This document shows, one piece after another, positions 10,937 to 21,802 of a stretch of 64,000 nucleotides of DNA. Origin of the DNA: Bagarius yarrelli (Eukaryota > Chordata > Actinopteri > Siluriformes > Sisoridae); NCBI GenBank assembly GCA_005784505.1, contig VCAZ01000121.1, positions 1,340,001 to 1,404,000 on the forward strand, read 5' to 3'. The notes under the pieces are model-generated. The model saw only the letters and a program-made list of their open reading frames with translations, ran no database searches and was not told the DNA's origin. The position numbers and the translations under genes are program-made. Positions within the stretch are counted from its first letter, which is position 1. Every line of letters starts with the position of its first letter.

Positions 10937-11125
10937 GGGGGAAGTGGTTAAGGTGTTGGTTTGCTAATTGAAAGATCAGAGTTTGATTCCTAGCACCATT
11001 AAGTTGCCACTGGTGGGACCCTAAACAAGACCCTCAACCCACCTAATTGCTCAGATGTATAAAAGAGATAAATGTAAGTCGCTTTGTATAAGGGCGACTG
11101 CCAAATGCTGTAAATGTAATGTTAT
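10937..11125 (+). mobile_element. tRNA-derived SINE
   Basis: GAAGTGGTTAAGGTGTTGG box-A-like head, GTTTGATTCCTAGCACC box B, GTAAGTCGCTTTGTATAAGG body and the ATGCTGTAAATGTAAT end. Confidence 0.8.
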
Positions 11126-11865
11126 GTAATGGGACTCGAACACAGCTCTCCTTGGAACCCCATGTTGCCACCACTTTGATAGACAGCACAATGAGCAAAG
11201 CTGTTTCCCATCTTGTAGCATCAGCACATCGTTATTTCAGGGATAAGATGAATAGTTAACATTTGTTTTCATATCACTGAGTCTCATTGATCATTTTGCT
11301 GGAGGCTTTTCATATGACACCCAATCCCACAATGCATCATTGTTGTTCTGATTCCCATCCTCCTATCAGTGGTTTAATGTGTTTTACCAAGATAAAGAAC
11401 AGACCATAATTCAGTAATATTTGTATTATTTTTAGATAACATCGTGACAAATTGTTTAGCAAAAACAGAAACAGAAAAAATTCATATTATGAAGTAAACA
11501 GAAGGGCGGTAAAAGAGTCTAGATTCCGAGTAATCTCTCTGTAACGAGTAATAAAGATTAACGTACTAGCGGTGGACTTGTGAGTGAATTATTTTAGATT
11601 ACATTAACCACTTTTCAGTTTATTATAATATAACGAAACTTTCAAACTTTCATAAGACTTTTAGAATAAGTTTGGTTGCAGTATAAATGTAGTCGACTTC
11701 AAAGTAAACTAATACAAATACTACTTAACTTAGTTATTTAGGTAAAACATTAGTAAACTTCAAGAACATTTTTATTTTGTATAAATCTTTATTAAACAAG
11801 TTCAAGTATAATAAACAGACTTAGATTTTTTGGTCAGTTTAATCCAAGTATACTTAAATAAAGTG
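11126..11865. other. Unclassified AT-rich stretch
   Basis: No coding signal. 11640-11860 repeats AAACTT/AGTAAACT-like words loosely, without a clear period. Confidence 0.4.
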
Positions 11866-12310
11866 GTACTTTGACTTACGAGTGTCCCAATTAACGAGCT
11901 CTTTGCTACACGAGTCGTCTCTCAGACAAAATTTTTGCCTTGAGTTGCGAGCTAAAATCCAGGTTACGAGTCAGCTTCAGACACCCAAACTGCTAGTTGT
12001 CGTAGCGAACTCCACATTGAACGCCGTAACATCCGCCCAGCATCCCGTGTCTCACTCGATAGCTAGTCGCGTTAGCAAGTGGAGTCGTCTGATCTCCAAG
12101 ATAAATACTGTACATTATACTTAATAAAACCAGTTTATTCCAGTACATCCTATTGTAGTGTTTTTATACAATATTGTATAAAATTGTGGTGTTTTGGGGG
12201 ATCCAGAGCAGATTCATTTCAATGGGAAAATTGATTTGACATACCAGTAATTTGAGTTACGAGCTCCATCACGGAATGAATGAAACTTGTAAGTCAGGGC
12301 ACGGCTGTAT
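11866..12310 (+). mobile_element. Nonautonomous DNA transposon with long inverted ends, copy 1
   Basis: Ends read TTTGACTTACGAGTGTCCC on the left and, inverted, CCCTGACTTACAAGTTTCAT on the right; AATGGGAAAATTGATTTGACAT sits inside the right arm. It shares its core (CCCGTGTCTCACTCGATAGC, AGTGGAGTCGTCTGATCTCC) with copies at 45830 and 54189. hAT-like, no transposase. Confidence 0.7.
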
Positions 12311-12476
12311 AATTACTGAGTATAGAGCAGATCAATTGTTCTGCCTTCTGTCTAAGCAGCATGATGATAAACTAGATAACGACACTGTGAAAAATGCATG
12401 AGTAGCGTAAGTGTAGCATGAGCAAGAAAATAAGTGCAGTGCCGAATTATGATGCTATTAGGGGAAGCACCTATTA

Positions 12477-12655
12477 GGGGAAGTGGTGGCTTATGGTTAA
12501 GGTGTTGGACTACCAACCCAAAGGTTGTGGGTTTTATTCCTAGCTCCACCAAGCTAACACCAAGGCCCTTAACCCCTAATTGCTCAGTTGTACAAATGAG
12601 ATAAATGTAAGTCGCTCTGGATAAGAACGTCTGCCCAAAGCTGTAAATGTAAATG
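12477..12655 (+). mobile_element. tRNA-derived SINE
   Basis: Head GAAGTGGTGGCTTATGGTTA, tail GTCGCTCTGGATAAGAACGT. Preceded by a small duplicated CTATTAGGGGAAG. Confidence 0.8.
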
Positions 12656-13309
12656 ATGTAGTGATTTTCTGCAACAGGGCTGAGGTACGAGGGGAATGGA
12701 AACTATTTCTAGTTGCCTTGAGTTATTTATTGTATAAGCAGTTATCTACATACTGTAGTCTACGAATTACAGAAGTGACACCTTGAAGGGTATATAACAT
12801 TTTAGCTATGGCATTTTTAGCTACTGGACATGACATCCGCCAGCATGAATTTACTGTAAAATGGGTTGTTAGGCTGTTACACACAACATGACGCATGAAA
12901 TGAATGACTTTGGTCAGGTCTTTATTGCTTTTACGACAATCAGATGAACAATCATGAATATCAGTAATCCCATTATTGCTGATAATAAAAAAACTTAACA
13001 GAAAAGACAAAACAGAGAAAGTATAATTAGTAGAATTATTTTTTTCTTGGATCCCAAAGCAATACAATTTTTACCTGTTTTTGTCGTGTCTGTGATTAGC
13101 ATTAAGCGTCTTTGTCGTGTGTCACTCCAAAGTAATTTTTAATGTAAAGCTTATATGTAAGTAAAGACTCAAAGATTTAATTTCATGATTTATAAGTATT
13201 TCTGTATTTCTGTATCTAGACTACTAGGAGGATTATGTTTATAGACCGGTTATTAAAAATAAAAATGAGAAAATTAAAACCTGGGTGCTTTTTGGTAGGT
13301 GAGGTTAAA
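12656..13309. other. Unclassified stretch
   Basis: No gene or repeat recognised. Confidence 0.4.
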
Positions 13310-13440
13310 TTAAAGGCATTTGGCAAACACTTTTATCCAGAGTGATGGATAAGTGTGTCTGCCCTTATGTGCCCTGATGGCACAGCCATGATCTTCTGAT
13401 CAGTAATAAAACATCTTAACTGCTGAACTCACACTTCCCC
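13310..13440 (-). mobile_element. Decayed tRNA-derived SINE
   Basis: Only the tail (GGCATTTGGCAAACACTTTT, plus strand) and the end ACACTTCCCC are clear. Confidence 0.5.
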
Positions 13441-13480
13441 ATTTTGTGGGGAAATTTCTTAAAACTTGTGGAATTAAAAA

Positions 13481-13650
13481 GACGTCCTTATCCAGAGCGA
13501 CTTACAATATTCCTTGTAATACAACTGAGCAATTGGGGGTTCAGGGCCTTGCTCAGGGGCCCAGCAGTGGTGGCTTGGAATCAAACCCAGGTCCTCAAGA
13601 TGGCAGTCCAACAACTTAACTACTGTGCTACCACTTCACTGCGCTACCAC
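13481..13650 (-). mobile_element. tRNA-derived SINE
   Basis: Plus-strand view: GACGTCCTTATCCAGAGCGA, GGCCTTGCTCAGGGGCCCAG, AATCAAACCCAGG and CTACCACTTC. Confidence 0.75.
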
Positions 13651-13879
13651 AGAGGCTTCTATGTGCATAATGAGTGTATAATTTTGTTTCGCATGTGGAG
13701 GGTTGCCAGGTGTTTAAGGAACTGTGTATTAATATGTGTCCTGGTCTTAACAATTTATCTAGTGGTTGCAGATCTACACCAGGTTTTTAACACCGTAAAT
13801 TTGTTCAGATAAATTTAGCACATCCCTAATTCATCTTGAAATTATTTAGAATGCAGGTGCTTTGATGTGAGGAGAACTT

Positions 13880-15035
13880 TAAGCATAGTTAACCTGCAAA
13901 AGTCTGCTGGACCAGACAACATCCCAGTAAAGTTCTTAAGGACTGTGCAGAACAGCTAGCAGATGTCCTCACTGACCACAATGCCACTGTTCCTTCATGC
14001 TCAAATCCACCACCATCATCCCTGTGCCAAACAATTTAACAGTCTCCTGCCTGAATTGCGACCATCTACCGACTACCATCCTGTCGCAATCTCGCATATT
14101 TCGGTGAATTGCTTTAAGAGGCTCGTCATGAGGCACATCAAGACCCTGCTGTCACCTTCACTGGATCAATTACAATTTGCGTATCATCCAAACTGCTCCA
14201 CGGACGATGCCATTGCCACAACCCTCCACTTGGCCTTAACACAATAAGACAATAAGGACACCTACATACAAATTCTGTTCATAGACTTCAGTTCAGCTTT
14301 CAACACAATCATCCCTCAGCACATAATCAGGAAGCTGAGCCTACTGGGCCTAAAGCACTCTTTCTGCAACTGGATCCTGGACTTTTTGACTGGAAAGACC
14401 TCAGTTAGTCTGGATTGGAAGCAGCATCTTCAGCACTACCACATTGAGCACTGATGCCCCTCAGGGTTGTGTGCTAAGCCTACTGCTGTTCACTCTGCTG
14501 ACATGAGTGTGAAGGAGTTGCAACAGCTAAAAGCCTGGTGTAGAGTCAACAACCTGTTTCTAAATGGTGACAATACTAAGGAGATAGTTCTTGACTTCTT
14601 GACATAGAGATCGTCAAAAGCACCAAATTCCCTGATGCTCACCTGGAGGACAACTTCACCTGATCAGTCACCACCAGCTCCATCAGCGAAAAAACCCCAG
14701 CAGCATCATTTTGCGAAACCTGAGAAAAGCCCATCTCCCATCCTGATCATGTTCTACAGGGGGGCCATCGAGAGCATCCTGAACAGCTGAATCACTGCCT
14801 GGTTTAAGAACATCGCAAGACCCATATAGTGTAGTGGAAATTGAGAACAGAGCCTCTATTACAGACAGTTACACCACACTCTGCATCCACAAGGCCAACA
14901 ACATTGTGGACGACTCCACGCACCCCTCATACACCCTCCTGCCATTTAAAAAAGGTACCGTGGCATTAAGGTCCTCACAACCCGACTGTGTAACAGTTTT
15001 TTCCCTCAAGCCATCAGGCTCTCTCTACTAAACTA
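13880..15035 (+). mobile_element. Decayed non-LTR retrotransposon, reverse transcriptase ORF
   Basis: Broken remains of a jockey/Rex1/CR1-group reverse transcriptase. In changing frames one reads SAGPDNIPV (about 13900), LVMRHIKTLL and QFAYHPNCSTDDAI (14128-14210), FIDFSSAFNTIIP (14278-14316, first catalytic Asp region), PQGCVLSLLLF (14457-14490) and a C-terminal FFPQAIRL (15000-15023). Several single-base frameshifts (for example near 13930 and 13996) and stops are present. The YADD catalytic box is missing: the sequence jumps from the LLF segment to a downstream part near 14500. Not functional. The clade is judged from these motifs only. Confidence 0.8.
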
Positions 15036-15044
15036 CATTAACTG

Positions 15045-15073
15045 ACACACACACACACACACACACACACACA
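15045..15073 (+). repeat. (CA)n microsatellite at the LINE 3' end
   Basis: Follows the LINE C-terminal codons directly. Confidence 0.93.
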
Positions 15074-15264
15074 TTCAAAATAAATTGATGTTTCCAGCAC
15101 CATATAATCACAAACATTCCGTTCCTGCACGAACACATTAATGCTGTTTTAAACACCAGTTCCAATGCTTTATTTGCACAACATAGCTTATACTCTGGTC
15201 AGCTCTATCTCATGCATCTGTCTGAAGTGGAGTCTTTGCAGCAGGTTGCACACTATGCATTTAT

Positions 15265-15346
15265 GCGACTTGGTGGTACTGGAAATCGAACCCTGATCTT
15301 TCAATTAGCAGTCCAGCAACTTAACCACTGCACTACCTTTTCCCCC
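15265..15346 (-). mobile_element. tRNA-derived SINE, head half
   Basis: Plus-strand view: GGAAATCGAACCCTGATCTT, TTAACCACTGCACTACC. Confidence 0.65.
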
Positions 15347-15811
15347 ACTTTCCCTATGCACTTTATGTTTCTAGGACAACATACTCTCTAGTCCTTAGCT
15401 CTGAGTTGTTCTTGTTTAATGTAGCTTTTTGTTGGTTTATGTAGCACTATGGTCCTGATAAAAGGTTATTTTATATTTTATATATCTGTACTGTACTGTA
15501 TGACTATAAAAGCTTTTCGACTTGGCTTGAAAAGTTCATCGTTAGTCTATGAAGCTCTTTCTTGTTCTGTGTGGAGTTTCGCTGCTATTTCCGTGTCCGT
15601 ATGGGCCTCGTTTTGGGATTAGTGGTTTCCTCCAGACTCCAGAAGATGCGACTGTGAGACATGAATACTTTAAACTATCTCACGCTAGTAAAAATATAAA
15701 CAGCTACAGATTATAAAATGCCATCAATCCCCAGTACAGACATCTTATGTTCTTGTTTATCAAAATACAACGATCAGGAAACAGTTGACATTGGCACCAG
15801 TGGGGCATGAT
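15347..15811. other. Unclassified stretch
   Basis: No gene or repeat recognised. Confidence 0.4.
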
Positions 15812-16052
15812 ACAGTATGTGGTCAAAAGTATTGGGACACCTGATCAGCACATCAATATGTATTAATAGAAAAATCCTATTCCAGATGTTATTCTTACTC
15901 TTTCTCCTATAATAAGCTTCACGCTTAGAGAAAGACTTTCCATTAGATTGTGTTATGTGACTGTGTGGATTTGATCATTTAGTTCCAATAGTATAAATTA
16001 AATCAGACACTACTGTTGAGGTGAGGAGATCTGGAATTCAGTCAGGGTTCCA

Positions 16053-16079
16053 GATCATCCCAACGGTGTTGGGATGATC
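16053..16079. repeat. Perfect 12-bp hairpin with 3-base loop
   Basis: GATCATCCCAAC, loop GGT, GTTGGGATGATC. Confidence 0.9.
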
Positions 16080-16257
16080 AAATCAGTCAAAATCAGGACT
16101 CTGTACAGGACATGAGAGTTCTTCCACTCCAAAACATCCAGAACGCAGCATGTCTACATGGAGATCAGGGGTTTTGTGCTCAGATACATTGTAATGCTGG
16201 AGGAGGGTTTGAGACTCCAGTAAAGAGATAAAGTAATGCTACAAAATATACTTTCAC

Positions 16258-16396
16258 ATTATTTGGCAGACGTCCTTATTTAGAGTGACTTACATTCATC
16301 TCTTATACAATTTGGGGTTATAGGCCTTGCTCAGGGGCCCAACGGTGGCAGGTAGATAGCAGTCCAAAGCTTTAACCACTGATCTACCACATCCCC
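16258..16396 (-). mobile_element. tRNA-derived SINE nested in the Tc1-like element
   Basis: Plus-strand view: GGCAGACGTCCTTATTTAGA, GGCCTTGCTCAGGGGCCCAA, CACATCCCC. Confidence 0.75.
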
Positions 16397-16559
16397 TATA
16401 TAGAGACATTCTAGATAACTGTGTTACTCAGATTTTGTGCTAACAGTTTGGGAAGGACAAAATAATGTGTGCTGGTGAGGTGTCCACAAACTTTTGGCAT
16501 CTCACCGCTAATTGCGTTACCATTGGTAATGTATTTAATGTATGTTAATTATTCTTTTA

Positions 16560-16916
16560 TTCATTCATCTTCTATACCCGCTTATTACCTAACTGGGGGT
16601 CACAGGGATCTGCTGGAGTCTATCCCAGCCATCTCTGAAAGGGAGAAAGGCAGGAGGGGGACACCCTGGACAGATCGCCAGTCTATCACAGGGCCACACA
16701 CACACTCACATTCACTCCTATGGGCAATTTAGAATCACCAATCAATCTAACGTACATGTTTTTGGACTGTGGGAGAAAACCGGAGAACCCGGAGTAAACC
16801 CACACAAGCACAGGGAGTACATGCAAACATCACACAGAAAGACCCCTGCCTGGAAATTGAACCCAGGACCCTCTTGCTGTAAGGCATAACTAACCACCAA
16901 TCTACCGTGCTGCCCT
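16560..16916 (-). mobile_element. Mermaid-like SINE, near full length
   Basis: Plus-strand view runs from TCTATACCCGCTTATTACC through ATCTGCTGGAGTCTATCCCA, GGGCAATTTAGAATCACC, TGGACTGTGGGAGAAAACCG and ends CTACCGTGCTGCCC. Confidence 0.85.
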
Positions 16917-17027
16917 TTGTAATGTATTGTAAAGTTAAATGAATGTCTTTATTTTAAGTGTATGTACATGTACTGCATGTGTTGTGTTGTTGTTTTTTTT
17001 CTCAGTCAGTCAAAAACTCTAAATAGC

Positions 17028-17119
17028 TGGCTCATGGTTAAGGTGTTGGAAACATTAGAATTAACTCTCAATTGCTTAGTTGGATAAAAGTGTCTACCAA
17101 ATACCAGAAATGTAAATGT
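17028..17119 (+). mobile_element. tRNA-derived SINE with internal deletion
   Basis: Head GGTTAAGGTGTTGGA joins directly to CTCAATTGCTTAG; tail AATACCAGAAATGTAAATG. Confidence 0.6.
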
Positions 17120-17458
17120 TGTCAGTAAAATATGCTTCCTTAATCTACTGTGGGGCCAAACAATAATTTACACAAAAAATTGTCACAGTAATTATATATT
17201 GAAAAGCAACGCCTGTAAGGATTTATGACTAATTACAGACAACATCTTTCTGCATGATTTGACAGGTGTAATTATTTTCAAAATACTAATTTTACCCTAT
17301 AATAGATTTAAGAATTTTTCCCCACAATACCATAATAACTATCTAGGGATTTATTGTACATTTTCTGTTATTTCTTCTATCTGGTCCTTGATTGAATTTC
17401 ACAGTCTTTCTTTGTGGGCAGTATGTCTAAGTCTATCTATCAGTAATTTTATTTTACT
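17120..17458. other. Unclassified AT-rich stretch
   Basis: Nothing recognised. Confidence 0.4.
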
Positions 17459-17646
17459 TTCATTTACAGCATTTGGCAGACAGCTATATTCAGAGCGACT
17501 TTATACTTATATTTATCTCTTTTATACAATTAAGCAATTAGGGGTTAAGGGCCTTGCTCAAGGGGCCCAGCAGTGGTAGCTTGGTGGTGCTGGGAATCAA
17601 ACCCTAATCTCAGTCTAACACGTTAACCACTAAGGTACCACTTCCC
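17459..17646 (-). mobile_element. tRNA-derived SINE
   Basis: Plus-strand view: TTTACAGCATTTGGCAGACA through GGGAATCAAACCC to CCACTTCCCT. Confidence 0.8.
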
Positions 17647-17886
17647 TTATTACTTTAACAATGTATTTCATGATATTGTTATTAAAATAAGTAGTTATAA
17701 AAAAACAACAAAAATAGATATTATATAATAAAAATTAAAAATAGTTAAGAATAAAAAAATGACTTTAACTATTTCATTTAATTTATTCTTAATAAATATC
17801 TAGTAAATGAAATCTGAACTTGGATTAACTTTACTATAACAACAAATTCCACTGTATGTCACATTTTACTGTCGTGCGAACAAACA

Positions 17887-17908
17887 TATTATTATTATTA
17901 TTATTATT
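17887..17908 (+). repeat. (ATT)n microsatellite
   Basis: Seven ATT units. Confidence 0.9.
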
Positions 17909-18137
17909 CTGATTCTTTCAGCTGTTCCCTTTTAGGGGTTACCACAGCGAATCATCTGTCTCCCCCTTACGCTATTCTTTACATCCTCTTTCACTCACAC
18001 CCACTAACTTCATGTCCTCGTTTATCATCCATATACCTCCTCTTTGGTCTTCCTCTTTGCCTTCTGCCTGGTAGCTTAATTTCTAACATCCTCCTACCAA
18101 TATATTCACTATCCCTCCTCTGTACATATCCAAAATA
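17909..18137 (-). mobile_element. RTE-like LINE 3' end, copy 1
   Basis: On the minus strand it encodes VQRRDSEYIGRRMLEI, LPGRR and RGRPKRRYMDD, the C-terminal signature of an RTE/BovB-type reverse transcriptase ORF, followed by an untranslated tail. Truncated at the 5' side. Confidence 0.75.
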
Positions 18138-18548
18138 AAATAAATACCACTTAAATATAAAAATATAAATATGTAATGTCATCGGTTTGTTTTCCGGTCT
18201 CCATGTTTTTGACAAACGACAAACTCCCAGCGTCTTGCTGATGTAAGTTAGCCACGCCCACTTATTTACATGTTACGGTACACATAGAATTTAAAAAATC
18301 CATTACGGTTGACATTTTATTCCGCTGTAACAATATATACCGTCATACCGCCCAGCCTAAACCTTCTACTGTTCCATGCCCTTCCACAAAGTTTAACTAA
18401 CTAACTGTTTCCTAATGAATTCTGGACGGCATTTGAATTCTATAATTTAACTGAAGCAATTGGGGTTAGGGAATAAATAGCTTAAATACCAATCCGAAAA
18501 AATTTCCTCCGGTATTGAAAACATACTTTTTTATAGATGGACAATAGA
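18138..18548. other. Spacer between two inverted LINE tails
   Basis: No gene seen. Confidence 0.4.
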
Positions 18549-18965
18549 TGACTGGAATTGTGGTGAGACCAGTGGAGCTGAAGAAGAGACAGAGCTGGAA
18601 GTAGCAGAGCTGAAGATGTTGAGGTTTTCTTTGGGATTGACAAGGTTGGACAGGATTAGGAAGGAGTTTATCGGGGGGGGACGGCTCATGTTAGATGTTT
18701 TGGGGAGAAAGTCAGGGAAGCACAGATTGAGGAGGTTCGGACATGTACAGAGGAGGGAAAGTAAATATATTGGTAGGAGGATGTTAGAAATGAAGCTACC
18801 AGGCAGAAGGTAAAGAGGAAGACCAAAGAGGAGGTATATGGATGTGATAAACGAGGACATGAAGTTAGTGTGTGTGAGTGAAGAGGATGTAGAGAATAGG
18901 GGTAGGGGGAGACAGATGGTTCGCTGTGGAGACCCCTAAAAGGGAACAGACGAAAGGAGAAGAAG
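18549..18965 (+). mobile_element. RTE-like LINE 3' end, copy 2
   Basis: Encodes MLRFSLGLTRLDRIRKEFI, FGHVQRRESKYIGRRMLEM and LPGRR before a stop, then the same tail as 17909-18137 in the opposite direction. A G-run near 18673 breaks the frame relative to the copy at 34390. Confidence 0.78.
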
Positions 18966-19634
18966 ATTCATTCATAAATACATTTCTCACTATTTTTATT
19001 ATCACTGTTATTAAAGTGTATTTGTTTACAGTGTTCTTTAGGTCAGGAGACATTATCCTCCATTATCCTAAAAGTGCCTGTACTGAACTACTGTTATTAC
19101 TTTGTCCGTAACTGTGTTTAGGTAGGTGGTACGTGTCAAAGTAATTTTCACATCAGTTACAAAACTCAAGGTTTCTCAGCAGAACATTGTGCATAGCATC
19201 ACACCACCTCCACCGGCTCCTTTTCTTCTCATAGTGCATGGTCATAAGGTTCTCATAAGATTAATAAAACTTTATATAGTTAATATGTATAGCTAATTGT
19301 TGATATATGTTGTGTGTGTTAGGGAAAAAACATGAAGCATCCATTTTATTTATTTTCCCAAAATCTTTCCAGGCCTTTTATTTCCTCATCTCTGTATCAC
19401 CTCAGCTTTAACTGTCCTCTGATTTGCATCGCCTTTACTTCCATATTTTCCTCTGCTTTACATTTCTTTAGTTCCTCATCCACAGCTCTATGTTTCTCTC
19501 AGTTCCATATTCATCTTAGCTCTTTAGCTCAACTGTATTTCACCTCAGCTCTACATTTATTACAGAGCTATATTAGTTCAGCACCATTTTCCTCTCAGCT
19601 CTTTATTGACCCTAGCTTTATATGCTTTATATTT

Positions 19635-19638
<4 letters not shown>
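18966..19638. other. Unclassified stretch, TC-rich toward the right
   Basis: 19380-19640 is pyrimidine-biased with recurring CTCAGCTCTA-type words. The open frame there (19332-19715) runs into the (TA)n tract and is rejected. Confidence 0.4.

Positions 19639-19708
<70 letters not shown>
19639..19708 (+). repeat. (TA)n microsatellite
   Basis: About 70 bases of pure alternating TA. Confidence 0.97.
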
Positions 19709-19709
<1 letters not shown>

Positions 19710-19960
19710 TCTTAGCCCAATATTCCTCTATTCTACATTTTTTTCTCACCTTTATATTCCACTCAGCTATATCTTGCTCTTACCTACAAATTTCTATTAG
19801 CTTTCAATACATTTAGCTCTGTATCACCTTCAGATCTATTTACCCTCAGCTCTATTTACCCTCAGCTCTATTTACCCTCAGCTTTATTATTCCTTTAGCT
19901 ATGAATTTCCCCATCCATGTATCACATATGATACTCTGCTATGTATTGACCCAGTTCTAT
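19709..19960 (+). repeat. Degenerate CTCAGCTCTATTTACC words
   Basis: Three adjacent copies of a 17-base unit at about 19836-19885, with looser copies on both sides of the (TA)n tract. Confidence 0.6.
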
Positions 19961-20059
19961 GTGTCCTTAGCTCAAGAGCAGATTAAGGTGGTCAGGGGGC
20001 CCTCCTAGCATGGAATAACCTGCTGGTTGGTCTGGTCAGAGGAGAACTGCCCCCCCCGA

Positions 20060-20320
20060 CTGAACCTGGTTTCTCCCAAGGTTTTTTTCCTCCATTCTGT
20101 CACTGATGGAGTTTTGTTTTCTTGCCGTTGTTGCCTCAGACTTGCTTAGTTGAGGACTCTAAATTTATAGATATTAATTAAACTGAACTAAGTGTTTTAG
20201 TGAGTGTTTATTATTTTCCTTGTATTGATACACAATTCTACTATATAAAACCCGCTTCAGCTGCTTTGAGACAAACTCTATTGTTTAAAGTGCTATATTA
20301 ATGTAAGTTACCTGACTTGA
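20060..20320 (+). mobile_element. LINE/SINE-like 3' tail fragment
   Basis: CTGAACCTGGTTTCTCCCAA, GGAGTTTTGTTTTCTTGCCG, GCTGCTTTGAGACAAACTCT and a closing ACCTGACTTGAC. Confidence 0.6.
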
Positions 20321-20649
20321 CACTACACTAAACCATGCCTAAAACAATAAAAACAGCAGCAGCGCAAAATAACACAGTTATTATAACAGCAGCACAAAAA
20401 TAAATATGCACATATTGTTGTATAGTCCTACCATTACAATTCATTATTTCTAGATTTTCTGGAAGAGCAGTGTCCTTAATGAGGCCAGTAAAATCCAATT
20501 TGCGCAGAACATCATTTTTAATGGACATCACAGACATGTGATTCGGTCGGTTGTGGCTCATTGTGGATTTCAGTCTATTTATTACAGCCCAAATCATAAA
20601 AGTGCTATAGTAACATTTGAAAACACTTACTGTAGTTTCCATGCTCTTA

Positions 20650-20975
20650 TACACTATAGTGACAAAAGTATTGGGACAACTAACTATTACATCCATGTGT
20701 GTATCTCACACTCCCGTGATCATCTCCACACTAAATTCTGCGTTTGGCAGACGCTCTTACCCAGAGCAACCTACATGTATCTCTTTATACAATAGAGAAA
20801 TTAGGGGTTAAGGGCCTTGCTCGGGGATCCAGCAGTGGCAGCTTGGTGGGGCCAGGAATCGAACCCTGATCTTCCAATTAGCAGTCTAACACCTTAACCA
20901 CTGCACTAATAATATCAGACCCTAAAGTTGAGGAGGTCTGGGGTTCAGTCAGTGTAAATGCAGCCAAAGTGTTGC
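20650..20975 (-). mobile_element. Tc1/mariner-like fragment with nested SINE
   Basis: Starts TATAGTGACAAAAGTATTGG like the end at 15812, then is interrupted by a SINE (20737-20908); GTTGAGGAGGTCTGGGGTTC after the SINE matches the other copies. Confidence 0.6.
20737..20908 (-). mobile_element. tRNA-derived SINE nested in the Tc1-like fragment
   Basis: Plus-strand view: GTTTGGCAGACGCTCTTACC to ACCACTGCACTA. Confidence 0.8.
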
Positions 20976-21384
20976 AGCCAAAGTGACCTTGTGTATTATG
21001 TGTATTAGTTTAGAATAATTCTGGCAAATTTCCTAAAACCACAGCACTGATATTAGCCGATGCTACGACAGGTCTCCTGCTGTGGCTGTTGTTTTCGACT
21101 GGATCTAGTCAATTCAGGGATTGTTATTCTTTTAACCTGTTATCGAACATTTTGCTGCTATGCCGTTTAGCAAGTACGTGAAAATGATTGGCCTGATTTG
21201 ACCAGCAGCTGATTGGACAGAACTGACTTAAATATCACATCTGTCCATCACATGCTTAATCATTTATATGTTGATAAATGTGTGTATATGTGATGGTCTT
21301 TTTAGTTCATGTTTAGTTCATATTATTTAAATTTTAAATAATAAAAATTGTAAAAAATATGATTCTGAATAATCATTTGGTCTT
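20976..21384. other. Unclassified stretch
   Basis: No gene or repeat recognised. Confidence 0.4.
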
Positions 21385-21535
21385 TGGGCATTTTCGGCCT
21401 TTTTACTACCTTTTCTGGTCAGCACCTCTACATTGGGTTGTTTTGCTGTGTATAGTGTAAATGCAGATATCGAATACAGATCAGATTTAAAAGATGATGT
21501 AAGCAGGTTATCAAAGAAATCGGTTAGTCACAAAT
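21385..21535 (-). mobile_element. DNA-transposon-like repeat fragment
   Basis: Reverse complement of 23795-23935: both contain ATGCAGATATCG or its complement, TTTAAAAGATGATGTAAGCA and a CTACATTGGG word. Related end sequence at 36040-36225. Confidence 0.65.
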
Positions 21536-21550
21536 TGGAAGTGGGCATCA

Positions 21551-21802
21551 CTTGGGGGCAGTGGTGGCTCAAATGGTTAAGGCGCTGAGTTGTTGCTCTA
21601 AAGACCAAGAAGACCTGGGTTTAAGCCCCACCACTGCCAGCCTGCCACTATTGCCTCCCTGAGCGAGACCCTTAACCCTTTCTGCTCCAGGGCCGCCGTA
21701 TCATAGCTGACACTGCGCTCTGATCCCAACTTACTAAGATGGAATAAGTAAGAAACAAATTTCACTATGCTGTAAAGTCTATGTGACCAATAAAGAGTCT
21801 GG
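21551..21802 (+). mobile_element. Second tRNA-derived SINE family, near full length
   Basis: Head GTGGCTCAAATGGTTAAGGC, box-B-like GGGTTTAAGCCCC, CTTTCTGCTCCAGGGCC, ACACTGCGCTCTGATCCC and ATTTCACTATGCTGTAAAG, ending in an ACCAATAAAG tail. A partial copy lies at 55741. Confidence 0.75.

Larger units (their letters stand above)
15812..16504 (-). mobile_element. Tc1/mariner-like nonautonomous element with nested SINE
   Basis: Inverted ends: GTGGTCAAAAGTATTGGGAC at the left and GTCCACAAACTTTTGGCAT at the right. Internal words AGGACTCTGTACAGGACATG and GTTCTTCCACTCCAAAACAT are the reverse complement of the copy at 61680-62035. A tRNA-derived SINE (16258-16396) sits inside. No intact transposase frame. 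Confidence 0.65.

Noticed and set aside
13444..13812. 122-codon plus-strand open frame
   Set aside because: Most of it is the complement of a tRNA-derived SINE (13481-13650).
16469..16732. Open frames over mermaid-like SINEs (also 42513-42809 and 46884-47261)
   Set aside because: They translate the same SINE sequence at several loci (for example the IPAY..I..HRDLLESIPA pattern), so they are repeat-derived.
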